Source: Paracentrotus lividus (taxonomy: Eukaryota; Echinodermata; Echinoidea; Camarodonta; Echinidae). Taken from it: a DNA stretch of 64,000 nt. Within the stretch, counting starts at the first letter, position 1, and each line of letters starts with the position of its first letter. Shown piece by piece: positions 1 through 10,985 of the stretch. The position numbers were made by a program, and so were the translations under genes. The stretch covers positions 18,166,752-18,230,751 of the forward strand of contig CALNVZ010000174.1 in assembly GCA_940671915.1 (NCBI GenBank). Direction: 5' to 3'. Under the pieces are notes generated by a model. That model was not told where the DNA came from, made no database searches, and saw only the letters and a list, made by a program, of their open reading frames with translations.

Positions 1-364
1 GCATTGCGCTCATTATAGAGATTACTCAAAAACTCATTAAATTTTGGAGGATCTAATGTACAATAAAGTCAAAGGTCAAGGGTCACACAGGTCAACTCAT
101 GGAATTATTGGTTTAAGGATGGAGGCATATAGGAGACAGTCACATTTTTCTTGTTCTATCAGGTTTAAGTGCTTTTGTGCATCAGAGTGAAGTACAGTAA
201 TTGATAGCAAGGGGGTCTCTTTTGCATTTTAGCTGCATGTTGATACCATAATTATCACAGCATTTTGAAATTGTGGGGGTGGGGGTAATTTTAGCAATGT
301 CATTGGCTTTCCCCAAAATCTTCTAACCTTTCTGTCATATATATTTACATTCCTGAAATTGTAG
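1..364 (+). other. MDH1 intron end with a relic of the AGGTCA repeat
   Basis: Intronic sequence up to the acceptor at 363-364. Around 67-95 it holds AGTCAAAGGTCAAGGGTCAC, the same word that repeats in the array at 1.84-3.08 kb, so a worn copy of that element probably lies here. Nothing else seen. Confidence 0.5.
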
Positions 365-487
365 GTTCTAGTTGTTGGCAACCCAGCAAACACCAATTGT
401 CTGGTCTGCATGAAGAATGCTCCATCAATACCCAAAGCAAACTTTTCTTGTATGACAAGATTGGATCAAAACAGAGCTCAAGCTCAG
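365..487 (+). CDS. MDH1: MDH1 exon: cofactor-binding strand and Asp/Arg segment
   Basis: 41 codons, phase 0 on both sides, from [11 protein letters not shown] to NRAQAQ. Acceptor AG at 363-364 and donor GTAAGT at 488. Contains the TRLD motif whose Asp pairs with the catalytic His in the next exon. Confidence 0.93.
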
Positions 488-3400
488 GTAAGTACAAACC
501 CTTTGAGTCATGGCTTATGTCAAGATATTAACCCATAGATGTCTAAGCCTTATCATTCTAAAAATAAAGCACTTAAATACATATCATTCTAAAATTACCT
601 ATTTCATAATTTAATTTATTAATAAAAGAAACAAGAATAATTTTGTTCTACTTTCATTGATCATGATGTTGTGAATCGTCATATCTTGCTCTTAGTTGTT
701 ATTATGGTTAACTTTTACCAAATGTTATCTCTTTTGCAGATTGCTAGCCGCTTGTCAGTGCCTTGCAATGCTGTCCAGAATGTGATTATCTGGGGTAACC
801 ATTCCAGTACTCAGTTTCCTGATGCTGCCCATGCTACTGTGGATGTCAATGGCAAGAAAGAGAGTGTCATAGCAGCTGTCAAGGATGATGATTGGCTTAA
901 CGGAGAGTTTATCAAGGTAGGGTAATTGTGGTTAAGTCATTGAAAGAGGTCAATTGGAAGTATTCTTATGTGGAACTGCATGTTTTCCTCATAATTAAAA
1001 GTTATATTTGTTTTTACTTAGTCCATTGATTGGTGGAACACTAAATTTTATGCCAACCACCCTAATTTGTCCAGTGGATTTTTTTTTTTTTTTGGGGGGG
1101 GGATAGGGACAAAATTTCATTTTAAAAAAAAAAATAGGTTGAAAACAAATAAATACATCAGACATTTAAAAACTGTACACATGAGAAATTAATTTCCAGT
1201 CATGAATGAATAAAGTGACTTCTCCCATGAGTCAAGGCATCAAAAATATCACCAGAGTCCAGCTGCATCCAGATGAGTGTGGAGTGCAGGAGGCTGCACT
1301 CTGGACCCGGATTGCATATCCTGTTCTCCATTGCAGCCTGCATGAGGCTTAATTGAAAACTATAAAAAAAAATATATGCAACCACCTGTAAGGGGCTACG
1401 TCCTGGTCATATTATTTGAATTGCAGCCAGCTGCGTCATAAATAGGGAGCAAATAGAAGACAGCTGGACTTAAGTTTATACATTTTTATGCCTTCCCTTT
1501 TCAGTGTTATTGTCTACCATCTGTCGCAAAAAAAACAAAAAAAATAGTACACTTCTAAGTGACTGCCAAATAAACAATATAAGCTCATATCCTCATTATC
1601 ATTATCATACCTAAATTCCCAAAATATTCATGCTTTGAGTGAGCACTTTCCACTTTTGAAAAGGACACAATAAAGGCTGAGCAGGAGTTCAGTAATTTAT
1701 ATGGACCGCAAAAGAGAAACACAAATGTATCAAAAATTATTAATAGCATAAATCAGCTTAAAAAGGAAAAGAATAAAGTAAAAGTCACACATAAACATCA
1801 ATATTATGCAAAGAACAAATAAAAGCTAACTTTTTTTGTATAATGTTTTTATGCCCTCGCCATCCGAAGTGGAGCGGAGCATTATGTTTTCGGGTTGTCC
1901 GTCCGTCCGTCCGTCCGTCCGTCCGGTACGTCCGTTCCCGTTTTCGTTCTCGCGATAACTTAAGAACCGTGTTGACGGATCACTTTCAAACTTGGATCAT
2001 GTATATGCATATGGTAGGGACAATGATCTGATTGACTTTGGGGTCATTAGGTCAAAGGTCAAAGGTCACAGAGGTCATTGTATGCATGAAAATGGCTCGT
2101 CTCGCCATAACTTAAAAACCTGTTTGACGGGTCAACTTCAAACTTGGTAATGTGTGCCTATGGGAGGCAATGAACTGATTAGATTTTAGGTCATGAGGTC
2201 AAAGGTCAAAGGTCACAGATGTCATTGTATACATGGAAAATGGTGTCGTTCTCGCAATAATTTAAGAACTGTTGTGACGGGCAACTTCAAACATTGAGTA
2301 ATGTGTGCATATGAGAGGGCAATGAACTGATTAGATTTTGGGGTCAAAGGTCAAAGGTCACAGAGGTCATTGTGTACATGAAAATGGCTTGTTCTCGCAA
2401 TAAACTTAAAAACTATTTTGACGGATCAATTTCAAACTTGGGTCATATGTGCATATGGACGGACAATAATCTGATTAGAATTTAGAGTCATGAGGTCAAA
2501 GTTCAAAGGCCACAGAGGACATTGTGTACGTGAAAATGGCTTGTTCTTGCGATAACTTAAGAAACAAGTTTGATGGTGATGAACACCAAACTTGGGTCAT
2601 GTGTGCATATGGTAGGGACAATGAATATTATTATTTTGAGGTCATGAAGTCAAAGGTCAAGGGTCACAGACGTCATTGTATACATGAAAATGGCACGTTC
2701 TTGCCTGTAACTTCTGAAACCGTTTTATGGATCAACTTCAAACTTGTGGTCATGTGGGAGAAAGATGAACTGATTAGATTATTTGAGGTCAGCATCAAAG
2801 GTCACTGGTTATTGATGTAAATGACTCGTTTGTGCAATTTCTGAAGGACCTTTGACAGATCAACTTAAACATGTTTATCCTTTTTATTTACATCAGTAGC
2901 CATCCTTCCTAGATTGGAAATAATTCTGATGATACAACTTTAATAGATTTGGGGTCAATATCTCAAAGATGTCATGGTATAAATGGATGTAAAATACTCA
3001 ACATCGCATGCCTTTTTTTCCGAATGTGGCAATACGGAGGCATGCCTTCGACCGTGCGCGGTCGAAGATTCATCTAGTTTATTTCTGACATTTGATTTAT
3101 TTTTTTAATTTGAAAATTGTAAGACTTATGGCCATCTATAACTGAATCGTGAATTTCTTTTTATTTTTTTGTGGTGTCATAATGATATTGAGGGTATACA
3201 CTTTCTATGCATACAAACGTTTCGTTAATGACCATTTACTTTTTATTTGGCAGCCATTAAAAAATATGATAGTCTTTTTTGTGGGACGCATGATAGATTA
3301 ACATCAAAAGCACAGATCATTGTCATTTGACCCTCTCTGTATAGTGTCTTAGTGATATGAGAGTAACAATAATCATTGTTTTAATCTGATTTTTAGACTG

Positions 3401-4458
3401 TTCAAGTACGTGGAGCTAGTGTCATCAAGGCTAGGAAGCTGTCCAGTGCCATGTCTGCTGCCAAGGCTATCTGTGATCATATGAAGGATCTCTGGTTTTG
3501 AACTGCCGAGTTAGCATCTAGTCACAGCTCTACACTGTTGTATCCTGAGGCAATAATCCTGAGTTACCAAGTCCAAAGTGTAGTACTTGAGTTGTAAATC
3601 CACAAATTACTGACCAGATACAGTCTATTCCTTTATAACAAGTACACTTACAACAAGATTTTGTAAAAACAAGCCGATTCTCCCTGCCAATATCGTCTGT
3701 GAGCATGAGGTACAGAGCTTGGCCCTGATCACCTCTTCATAATAAGAGCGGACTATTGACTGTGCTTTTAAGTTTCCTTTCTTTCATGTGCAGGCAGACA
3801 AGTTCTTGAGACTTTTCTTGATATTGGATAGTCTTAAGTGTATTTATGAACAAGAGCTTGAATGACATGGAAGTTTAACAATAACACAAGGTTATACATG
3901 TATATATTTAAAAAACAAAAGCATTTGAATGTTGTTGGAAATAAAAAGAAAGAAAGCGTTCTAGTTGACAATTACCCCCCCCCCCCCCCGACAAATAATA
4001 AAGCATAAGGACTAGGGATAAATGGCAGGAAAAATTTGTTTAGTACATTCACTATAGGCATATATATAATGCGGAGAAGAGTCCTTGCTGGAGATGTTTA
4101 TGGATCATTGTGCATCTCTCTCTGACTAATAAATGATGTTTGTTATCCACATTTTAGTTTATTGAGAGGCAATTTGAAAGCTTATGAACCTGATCAATGA
4201 TCTTTTCTATTGTATATTGCAGGGTACATGGTGTGCAATGGGAGTGGTCAATGATGGTTCTATATACGGCATTCCAGAGGACTTATCTACAGTCTCCCAG
4301 TGACCATCCAGAAAGGAGGAGCCTGGACTGCAGTTCCTGGTCTCTCCATCAGTGACTTTGCTCCGGAGAAGATGGACCTGACTGCCAAAGAGCTTGTTGA
4401 TGAGCGCAACACTGCCCTTACGTTCATGGCCAACAATGACCGGCTGCTCGTGGAATGA
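365..4458 (+). CDS. MDH1: cytosolic malate dehydrogenase, 3' half (four exons, disrupted 3' end)
   Basis: Catalyses NAD-dependent malate/oxaloacetate interconversion in the cytosol (malate-aspartate shuttle). Exons 365-487, 740-916, 3397-about 3510 and 4223-4458 read as the C-terminal two thirds of MDH1; the N-terminal NAD-binding part lies off the left edge. Seen: VVGNPANTN (cofactor-binding strand), [11 protein letters not shown] (Asp of the catalytic dyad and substrate Arg), [11 protein letters not shown] (catalytic His), [18 protein letters not shown] and [10 protein letters not shown] near the C-terminus, all close to the vertebrate protein. The first two exons are intact with good AG/GT borders. 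The last two carry a TGA where Gly is expected, no GT donor at the expected place, and a one-base frameshift. So this is either a gene inactivated at its 3' end or a locally wrong sequence. Family assignment is near certain; functionality is not. Confidence 0.9.
740..916 (+). CDS. MDH1: MDH1 exon: catalytic His segment
   Basis: 59 codons, phase 0 on both sides, [12 protein letters not shown] to GEFIK. The acceptor follows a pyrimidine tract (tcttttgcag) and the donor is GTAGGG. WGNHSST carries the catalytic His. Intact reading frame, very close to vertebrate MDH1. Confidence 0.93.
1843..3077 (+). mobile_element. pearl/Helentron-like non-autonomous element with ~150-bp tandem core
   Basis: Order seen: a short left part (ATGCCCTCGCCATCCGAAG), a GTCC microsatellite, about six to seven degenerate units of roughly 150 bp, and a right part with a stem-loop (CTTCGACCG-TGCG-CGGTCGAAG at about 3046-3067) followed by ATTCAT and CTAG. 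Units begin near 1945, 2096, 2245, 2385, 2540, 2695 and 2825 and wear out to the right. Each carries AGGTCAAAGGTCA words. Left flank, tandem core and 3' hairpin ending in CTAR fit pearl elements/non-autonomous Helentrons known from marine invertebrates; the class assignment is inference. It sits in an MDH1 intron. Confidence 0.7.
1897..1924 (+). repeat. (GTCC)7 microsatellite
   Basis: Seven perfect GTCC units at the left edge of the tandem core of the pearl-like element; two more imperfect GTCCG words follow to about 1938. Confidence 0.95.
3397..3510 (+). CDS. MDH1: MDH1 exon with in-frame TGA and no GT donor
   Basis: Reads [20 protein letters not shown] to DHMKDLWF (34 codons, 3397-3498), then TGA at 3499-3501, then ACT GCC GAG. 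Other MDH1 proteins continue WFGTPEGE, so TGA sits where GGA (Gly) is expected and ACT GCC GAG matches T-x-E. The expected border after GAG reads GAGTTAGC, one G short of a GAG/GTTAGC donor. Either a truncated protein is made, or two bases are wrong or mutated here. Confidence 0.85.
3975..3989 (+). repeat. poly(C) run, 15 bases
   Basis: Uninterrupted C run between the last two MDH1 exons. Similar G or C runs recur through the window. Confidence 0.95.
4223..4458 (+). CDS. MDH1: MDH1 last exon with a one-base frameshift
   Basis: After acceptor ...TATTGCAG the exon reads [20 protein letters not shown], matching the MDH1 segment GEFVSMGVxSDGxSYGVPDD. Near 4279-4282 the frame shifts by one base; the matching continuation [17 protein letters not shown], then [18 protein letters not shown] and RLLVE, runs to TGA at 4456-4458. 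The aligned point (PEDL/IYS) lacks one base relative to an open frame. The C-terminal helix of the fold lies in the shifted part. Confidence 0.85.
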
Positions 4459-5470
4459 GTACAGACAAGACACAATCTCGTCTGTGAGACATAGTCTAGT
4501 TCACTTGCATGGAGAAAACATCAAATGAAACGCAAATATTTTAGAATATGTGGTATGAAGGAATATATAAAATTATTTTGGATGTGCTGATGTGAAATGT
4601 CTGAGCTCCCCATTTGTCATTTATCTTCAAACCAATAACCCCTTTCATTCTTCTTCAAGTACAAGCGGTAGGGATCTTTTGAAAGAGCCACTAAAAGTGT
4701 AATATTCAACCAAGCTTTGACATGGACCCATCCTGTATCATGGATCTAAAATACCTGAACAGTTAGCAGTTGAATATTTATAATTTGATAGATATGTATG
4801 TAAGCATTTAATGCAAATTAAATTCTATAATGTGACTCTCTGATTTTATCTTCTTTTGATTAAGTAATTAATAACTTGACTCTCCGTCATACTCTTTCCA
4901 CGGCCTCGAACTTGTACACCTCTCACTATTTTTTAGCTTCCATTGAAACATTTCTTTTCGATGCATCATGGATGTAACATAAATTTTCAGAGTATTTTTT
5001 AAGCCTTTTTCACTGAAACTACAAAAAATATCAATGAAAAAAAGATAAAATGTGAATAAATCATACTTTTTGAATTGCCAAGTTTTTTGTGCGACACAAA
5101 TTAATGCAGGTATAATATATTCTAATGTCATGTAAATGTTAGAAAACAAAAACATCAGTATTTGAAGTCATGCTTTTGTAACATAACAAGAGTATTACAT
5201 GCTACCTGTTATTCACAGATGCATTGATGAAAAATGACCATAATGCTTCCAGGAGTATAATATTCTGCAACAAAGTTGCAATCATGTACTAATAAGAAAA
5301 TTTGGAAAGGTCATATGTTTTGTTACTTATAACTTTACCAGTTCCCCTATTATGTATTGTGTGCTTGGTATAATTACTGGAGGTTGACACATGTACTACT
5401 ATCAATATAATTGTAGTTTGTTTGATGTGAAGCAGTGTCCAAGCAATAAATAACAAATAGAGAAATAACA
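4459..5470 (+). other. MDH1 3' UTR (inferred)
   Basis: Runs from the MDH1 stop to the best poly(A) signal. No open frame or repeat of note; AT-rich with several weaker AATAAA-like words. Inferred from position only. Confidence 0.5.
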
Positions 5471-5485
5471 CAGTGGTGTGTGTTC
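5445..5485 (+). promoter_or_regulatory. candidate poly(A) signal of MDH1
   Basis: AATAAA at 5445-5450 is followed about 22 bases later by a GT-rich stretch (gtggtgtgtgttctttttt), the classic hexamer plus downstream-element arrangement. Confidence 0.5.
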
Positions 5486-7099
5486 TTTTTTATTTTGTGA
5501 AGTACATTGTTATTTAGCATGCAAGTCCTGTCATCATGTTTTCAATTTTACAACACAGATACATTTCTTCCAGTAAATTTTTTTGTTGTTGAAGACATGT
5601 GTATTGTATATGCCATATATTTTGCGTTCATATATTTTTGTGATATGCCTCAAGATGGGAATTTGCGAGAGTATATTTTCGCAAATTTATTGTATTTGCA
5701 TTCACTCTGTACAGAAATATCTGGACGTGAAAATTTCACGTTAAGTAAGTTGCAAACTCGCAAAAATAAAACCACTTGAAAATGTTCAGTGTATACAGTA
5801 TGACAACAAAACTAGTCATCTGTGTATGTACAAGTATAAGGTAATTTGTTATTATGGACTTTACCTGTTGCTATTTACTTTTACTTAATTACAAGTCAAC
5901 TTAATTAAGAAAAAAAAAAAAGATGTTCAAAGATGAAAAAGAAGTTTCCTTAAAATTAGCCATTTTGGTCTTTGGAAAAGCAGTCAAATTTTTCTAGTAT
6001 TTTTTCAAATAAATTGTGACAGTCAGCTTGTATTAATTTCCATGGTCCCAAGGCCCTCGCCTTTATGATATTCCACTGTACAAGATTTCGTTATAACGAG
6101 GCAATTCTCCAATATCAAATATATGTGCACATGTGTCTATGTGTCCATGTGTTTTGTGTTTAGTCATCATTATGTTATAACAAGATATTTGTCTTGGTCT
6201 CGAGCCCCTTGTTATTTCAAGAGTGGACTGTATTAAAACTACATGAACTTGGAAGAACCCTACCGAACCAAAAAATTTCATAGGTAAATCATATTTCATA
6301 AGAAATCTAAAAAGCTGCATAATACAACAATACCAATTGCAAGCGTTTTTATTGACTATCCAGAGAATAATTCCTGCTGAAATACTTTAAATCGGGAACC
6401 ACGAAAATGTTTTTTTTTCTTTCTACTTCCAAACGGCTGAATTGCTGTGGGGTTGATGATGACATGTTATATGTAGAATGCCAGAGGTATCCGTGCATGA
6501 TTGAGTTTGCTCTTAGGATCTTTTAATTCTAACAATAGGCCAATTTATAACTTGTTCAAATTCACTGTTGTTTCTTTTCTTATAAGGCCACAAGGTATTG
6601 ACCCCAATTAATGAATGAACAAAGAGCAAACTCATGAAGAAACGGCTCTTTTACTTTACCATATTAATGTGTGTATGTGTTGTTGTTGTTTTGGTTTTTT
6701 TTTTACCATTTCTAATATATACGGTACTAGTATCAAGCAATAAACATAATACACGAAATGTTATAAGCCATGGGAGAAAAGGAGAAAATCTGAAGTACAA
6801 GCACAGAATGTGAGTGTGAAGGGTGTGATCGCCTCCGTGAAAAAATGGGCGTGGCAGAAATGGGCGGGGTATAGTACGGGAGTGATCGAGGATCGAGCCC
6901 GTGACATGACGAGAGCTGAGGAGCCAGATATTTTGTACCCAAACCAAATTTGATAGCGAAAGTTTGTTCGGCGGATATAATAAGATGAAGCATACAAACA
7001 TATCAAGTTCCCACTTTCCACGAGCTGAGCGGATTGATGCTGCGTGATCGCAGGTCGACCGTCACGCTAGCTGTAGCATTATTATGATGACCTCGGAGG
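5486..7099. other. intergenic region between MDH1 and the CpG-rich block
   Basis: No gene recognised. At 6075-6235 a segment with GTTATAACGAGG-type words and 'agtggactgta' resembles sequence near 55.8 kb and 23.38 kb, so it is probably a dispersed repeat. 5590-5770 is rich in GCGAAAATT-like words, also repeat-like. Confidence 0.5.
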
Positions 7100-7242
7100 T
7101 TTTCCGCTACTAGCTACGTATCCGACCCTCGCGCGACGTGCGTGACGACGTCATGATATTGCAGGATCAAAGTTCACATGTGTATTTACACGTCGCGTCG
7201 CGGTGCGGTACGGTGTCACCGAAAACTTCCAGGAAAATTGCG
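7020..7242 (+). promoter_or_regulatory. CpG-rich promoter-like block with CRE-type sites
   Basis: In an otherwise AT-rich, CpG-poor window this stretch is dense in CpG (gaccctcgcgcgacgtgcg; cacgtcgcgtcgcggtgcgg). It holds TGACG next to ACGTCA at about 7140-7152, a CRE-like arrangement. It lies immediately before an ATG and a good splice donor. No TATA box seen. Promoter function is inferred. Confidence 0.55.
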
Positions 7243-7275
7243 ATGGCGTCTTTGAACCAAAGTCCACGAGAACAG
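7243..7275 (+). CDS. candidate alternative first exon (MASLNQSPREQ)
   Basis: ATG in context attgcgATGG, 11 codons (MASLNQSPREQ), then donor GTTAGT at 7276. The exon ends in phase 0, which matches the phase-0 acceptor of UGP2 exon 2 at 20575. No other coding exon is visible before UGP2, so an upstream UGP2 start with a 13.3-kb first intron is the simplest reading. It could instead start another gene. No transcript evidence. Confidence 0.4.
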
Positions 7276-7935
7276 GTTAGTTGATGACCTAGATCTATGC
7301 AGAGATTTATTCTAACATCACTCAGTCTTTTTGTTTGCCTACTGGTTCCAAAGAATTACTTAAGATTTTGAGATAGAATCTACTGATTTGAATGATGAAA
7401 TCACCAAGTCACAGTCCCACACGTGAGAATTTTTGTTATCCTATTTCCAGGCGGGCCATCGCCGCATCAGTTCCTCAATTAACGCTCCTGCAAACCAATC
7501 GCCTGGAATTCACCCGCTGATTTGTTCTGCGTGTAATGATGCATTGGTTACATATCATGCTTATGCTCGTTGCTAACTAGCTGCTCACTTTTCCTCACCC
7601 TTCTCTCCCTTTCTGTTCAGATTTAATTTCTTAAATTTAAAAGACTGTCTTAAATAAGTTAGGCCAGGGGTACTCTAACAAATATAAGTTGGACCCTATT
7701 CTAACGTTAGACCACGCGTTAATTACTCACATGATATGACTTATGTCATTATGAGTGCCAGATTCACTGCATGTATGGAACTGAGGGTAAGAGTCACGTA
7801 ACAAGACTCTATATGATAGTATATGCCCATTAATTATATAACAAATGGAAAATTCACTTGGATTTACCAAATTGGTGTTCCTCGTCTATTTTTTGTTGAC
7901 TGGAAAAAAGATAGTGATTCCCATGAAATTTCGGG

Positions 7936-8045
7936 TTTATACGCCGCACAACAGGATTATAGGCCGGATATACCGTTCCCCTATTATTCTTCCATTTATT
8001 TAATTGGAGATCTGGAGGTAATTAGTACATCCAGGTTATCCAGGC
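7936..8045 (-). repeat. copy of the hairpin repeat seen at 20.33 kb
   Basis: Words such as ATACCGTTCCCCTATTATTC, GCCGCAC and TTAGTACATC occur in the same order as in the reverse complement of 20.35-20.47 kb, with scattered changes. A diverged half-copy of the same small element. Confidence 0.7.
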
Positions 8046-8488
8046 ATTTTGATTGTTGGGCGCTCTGATTAGCTATCAAGTCGAGCTCCGCCTCCTGGTT
8101 GCGATGACTGAAGTACATTGACCGTAACTGAACAACGCGATTCAGCTGTTCCCGATAAAGACCGCTTTTGTCGTGCGCGCTGTCAATCATAACCAAAGTG
8201 GACCCGTTTCGCAAGAAAAACTGCAAGACTCGACTTCACAAAACGTGCGCCCGCAAAGCCACTCTTTCAATACTTTTTAGAAAAAAGAAGAAAAATATAA
8301 AAAGGAACTTCAAAGAATCCACACTGTGAGACTCCACCCGACAGTTGAAAACGTATAAAGAAATGAGGACTTACCAAAAAAATAAATGACGAATCTAAAT
8401 TTTATCGTGACTATTGTTCATTGGAAGGCACAATGATAGTGTATTTATATGCTAACGTGATCATTCGAGCGTCGTGCATGAATTATGG

Positions 8489-8922
8489 AGTAAAAATTTC
8501 ATCAACAGTAAAAGAAATGACAACACTGGGGTGGCACCGCTCAAAGCTCAAAGTGGAAGGATCATCTCAGATAGTACTACCAAGGCAAACATGTTAAATG
8601 ACCAATTCATATAAGTCTTTAACAAGGATGAAGACATGTCTAACATCAAGGACAAAGGACAAAGCCCTTTCCCAGACATGGACCCCATTCACATCTACCC
8701 TGCCGGGGTCTACAAGCTGCTGTCGACCTTACAGATTCACAAGGCTACTGGCCCAGATGGTCTGCAAGCTAGGCTGCTAAAGGAACTAGCCGTTGAACTC
8801 AGTCCAATCTTCACTGTTCTCTTCCAAGCATCTGTTGACCAAGGCATCATTCCTGATGACTGGAAGAAGGCTTATGTAGTCCCAATATTCAAGAAGGGTG
8901 AGAGATGTAGACCAGAGAATTA
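8489..8922 (+). mobile_element. LINE reverse transcriptase, 5' part (5'-truncated)
   Basis: Translates as a non-LTR retrotransposon RT: NDNTGVAPLK, then HKATGPDGLQARLLKELA, DDWKKAYVVPIFKKG and RPENY (RT motifs 1-2). One in-frame TAA lies near 8612. Type: CR1/L2/Jockey-like; the exact clade was not resolved. The reading continues at 12815 after a 3.9-kb insertion. Confidence 0.85.
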
Positions 8923-8940
8923 TGCACTTGTCAATTGATG

Positions 8941-9200
8941 TCCCGGCCCTGGGTACCCGGGATGGCCGGACTTTTTACACACTTAGCCGGGATTTGCAAG
9001 CAATCATGCCCGGGTTGTGCGGGTTTGTACCGGGATTTGTAGGAGTATTGCAAAGCGCCTCAAATAGCCGGGACGTTGGTGCGGGCTTGTACCGGGATTT
9101 GTAGGGTGATTGCAACACCGCTCAAAAATAGCCGGGACGTTCTGTGCGGGCTTTTTACCCGCATTGACCCGGCTTTGTTGTTCAGTTGTGACCGGGACCG
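8941..9200 (+). repeat. subterminal CCGGGA-rich direct repeats of the 3.9-kb element
   Basis: A unit of about 65-75 bp is repeated near 9000-9160: TACCGGGATTTGTAGG, then ATTGCAA, then ATAGCCGGGACGTT appears twice in full and in part more often. CCGGG words recur near the other end (12655-12795). Subterminal repeats of this kind often bind transposase; that role is inferred. Confidence 0.7.
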
Positions 9201-9699
9201 TGGTATTGTCAGACGTCACTAAACATGCGCCTGAGCGCCCGGGGCAACTACTGAACTAGATTTGTCTCTCGGGCCGGGCAACTGAATAAAGAAAAAAAAA
9301 TATCAAAGTTGTTGCCTCGCCCGAGCGCCCACAATATTGTGGCACTTGAGAAATAAAGATGGCAAAATATTATTGTCTCGTAGTTGTCATAATTACCTTT
9401 GCCGATAGATACATTGGCAGCACCGCATGTGCATGCATGCCATCGATCGTGGCGATGGCCAGCTCTGCTAGCTGCCTCTAGCTCTGTATAATTAACTACG
9501 GCTATGTACGGTACGTACGTGTGTACTGTGTGTGTGCTGCCAAAAGGCGGGTTGCGTTTGAAGTGAATTATTCGGAGGGCTGATGATCTATGAGTGAGAG
9601 CTTTCATTCAGCGAATCATTTTTTATACGATTCCATGACATAATTTATTATATTGATTTTTATTTTGTTCATATTATTGATTGTTTTATTTTCTTTTTC

Positions 9700-9965
9700 T
9701 TAAATCATTCCATATACCATGATGGACATGGTGACGATGGACACCACCATATAGAGGAGTGGAGGAAGAGGAGGAAGAGTAGCGGAAGAAAAAGAATACT
9801 GTGGATGGGTAGTTTGAAGAAATGGCTGGAAGAGCAACGTTGGGAGAGAGAGAGAGGAGTAGAAGATAGAGGATTACAAGTTATAATGCATGAGGCGAGA
9901 GACAGAGAGTTGTGGAACAACATGATCGCCACAGTCCATTGATACGGCACTAGAATAATTGTAAC
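9700..9965 (+). mobile_element. LINE 3' fragment inside the 3.9-kb element
   Basis: The + strand reads RSGRKRILWMGSLKKWLEEQ, then GVEDRGLQVI, EARDRELWNNMIATVH and a stop. This is the C-terminal block typical of a LINE class ending in 'RELWxxMIA'. The same block occurs on the - strand at 30.13-30.51 kb. Confidence 0.65.
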
Positions 9966-10059
9966 TACTTCCATGATAGATGTTTTATATTAGGCCTGTA
10001 ATCTTGTAACGGTTTATATTATTAATTTATCAACGTTATGTGTATCCCATATTCTAATT

Positions 10060-10985
10060 TCTCAATCTCCGCCCATCCCCATCTCTTCTATTATCCCACC
10101 TTCTCTCGTTCTGTTTCACTCCTTGTATCTTCATTTCTATCTTTATGATATTATTAGGGATATTGTTTATAATCTTGTAACGGTTTATGTATCAAAATTA
10201 TGTGTATCCCTATTTCTAATTTCTCAATCTCCGCCCGTCCTCATCTCTTCCATTATGCCTCTTTTCTCTTCTATTCCTCACTTAATATCTATCTTTATGA
10301 TATTATTAGTATAATCATTATGTTTTTTTAGTTACTAATTGTAAGACCTTTGATCAATTTAATTTATATTAATTGATATTCTGAAACATGTTATGTAAAG
10401 TTTAATTTAATTTTATATTGTGCTATATACTTATTGATGAAAATGTTGTGATCTTTTAAAGATTTGTGAGAAATAAGTGGCCATCTGAAGTCCATTCTCT
10501 CTATATTCAAATGTATATTGCTCTTTCTCTAATTCTTTTGATGTCTCTTTCCTCACTTTCCTTTCACCCTCTTCCCCTCCCTACCACTCTCCAATTCTTT
10601 CTCTATACGTCTCTCGCCATTAATATCTCATCTCTCGCCAGAGTCATCTACTAGAAAATTAGGTTACAATTATATTATTTGACCTGTCGTGTTATTGATG
10701 TATTTTTAGTATATTATCCAGATTTTGAGGCATATTAAAACTATGTCCTGCCTTTATAATATTGTCAGTTTTTATATGGTCGGAGATTTACAGTGTATAT
10801 TGTTGTCTCATCCGTTACCCTCTTTCTGCTTTCTCTCTCTCTCTCTCTCTCCCCTCGAGTCTCTCTCCTTTTCTCCTCTCGAGTTTCTCTCTCTCTCTCT
10901 CTTCCTCTTCTTTATTGTCTTCCACCTCCTCTTCTCTATTCTATTCCTCCTTTCATTCCCTCTCTCTCCTCATCTCTCTATCTAA
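10060..10985 (+). repeat. pyrimidine-rich low-complexity tracts
   Basis: Long C/T stretches, densest at 10820-10980 (TCTCTC runs) and 10495-10640. Segments near 10020-10130 and 10180-10300 repeat each other (cttgtaacggttta, then cccatttctaatttctcaatctccgccc), a short direct duplication of roughly 160 bp. No coding signal. Confidence 0.75.

Noticed and set aside
4456-4491. MDH1 stop-codon read-through to a peroxisomal targeting tail, as known for vertebrate MDH1
   Set aside because: The base context after TGA is GTACAG, not CTA, and the extension VQTRHNLVCET does not end in a PTS1 tripeptide.
10820-10985. Ser/Leu-rich frames at the pyrimidine tract
   Set aside because: Low-complexity TCTC translation in all three frames; no gene.
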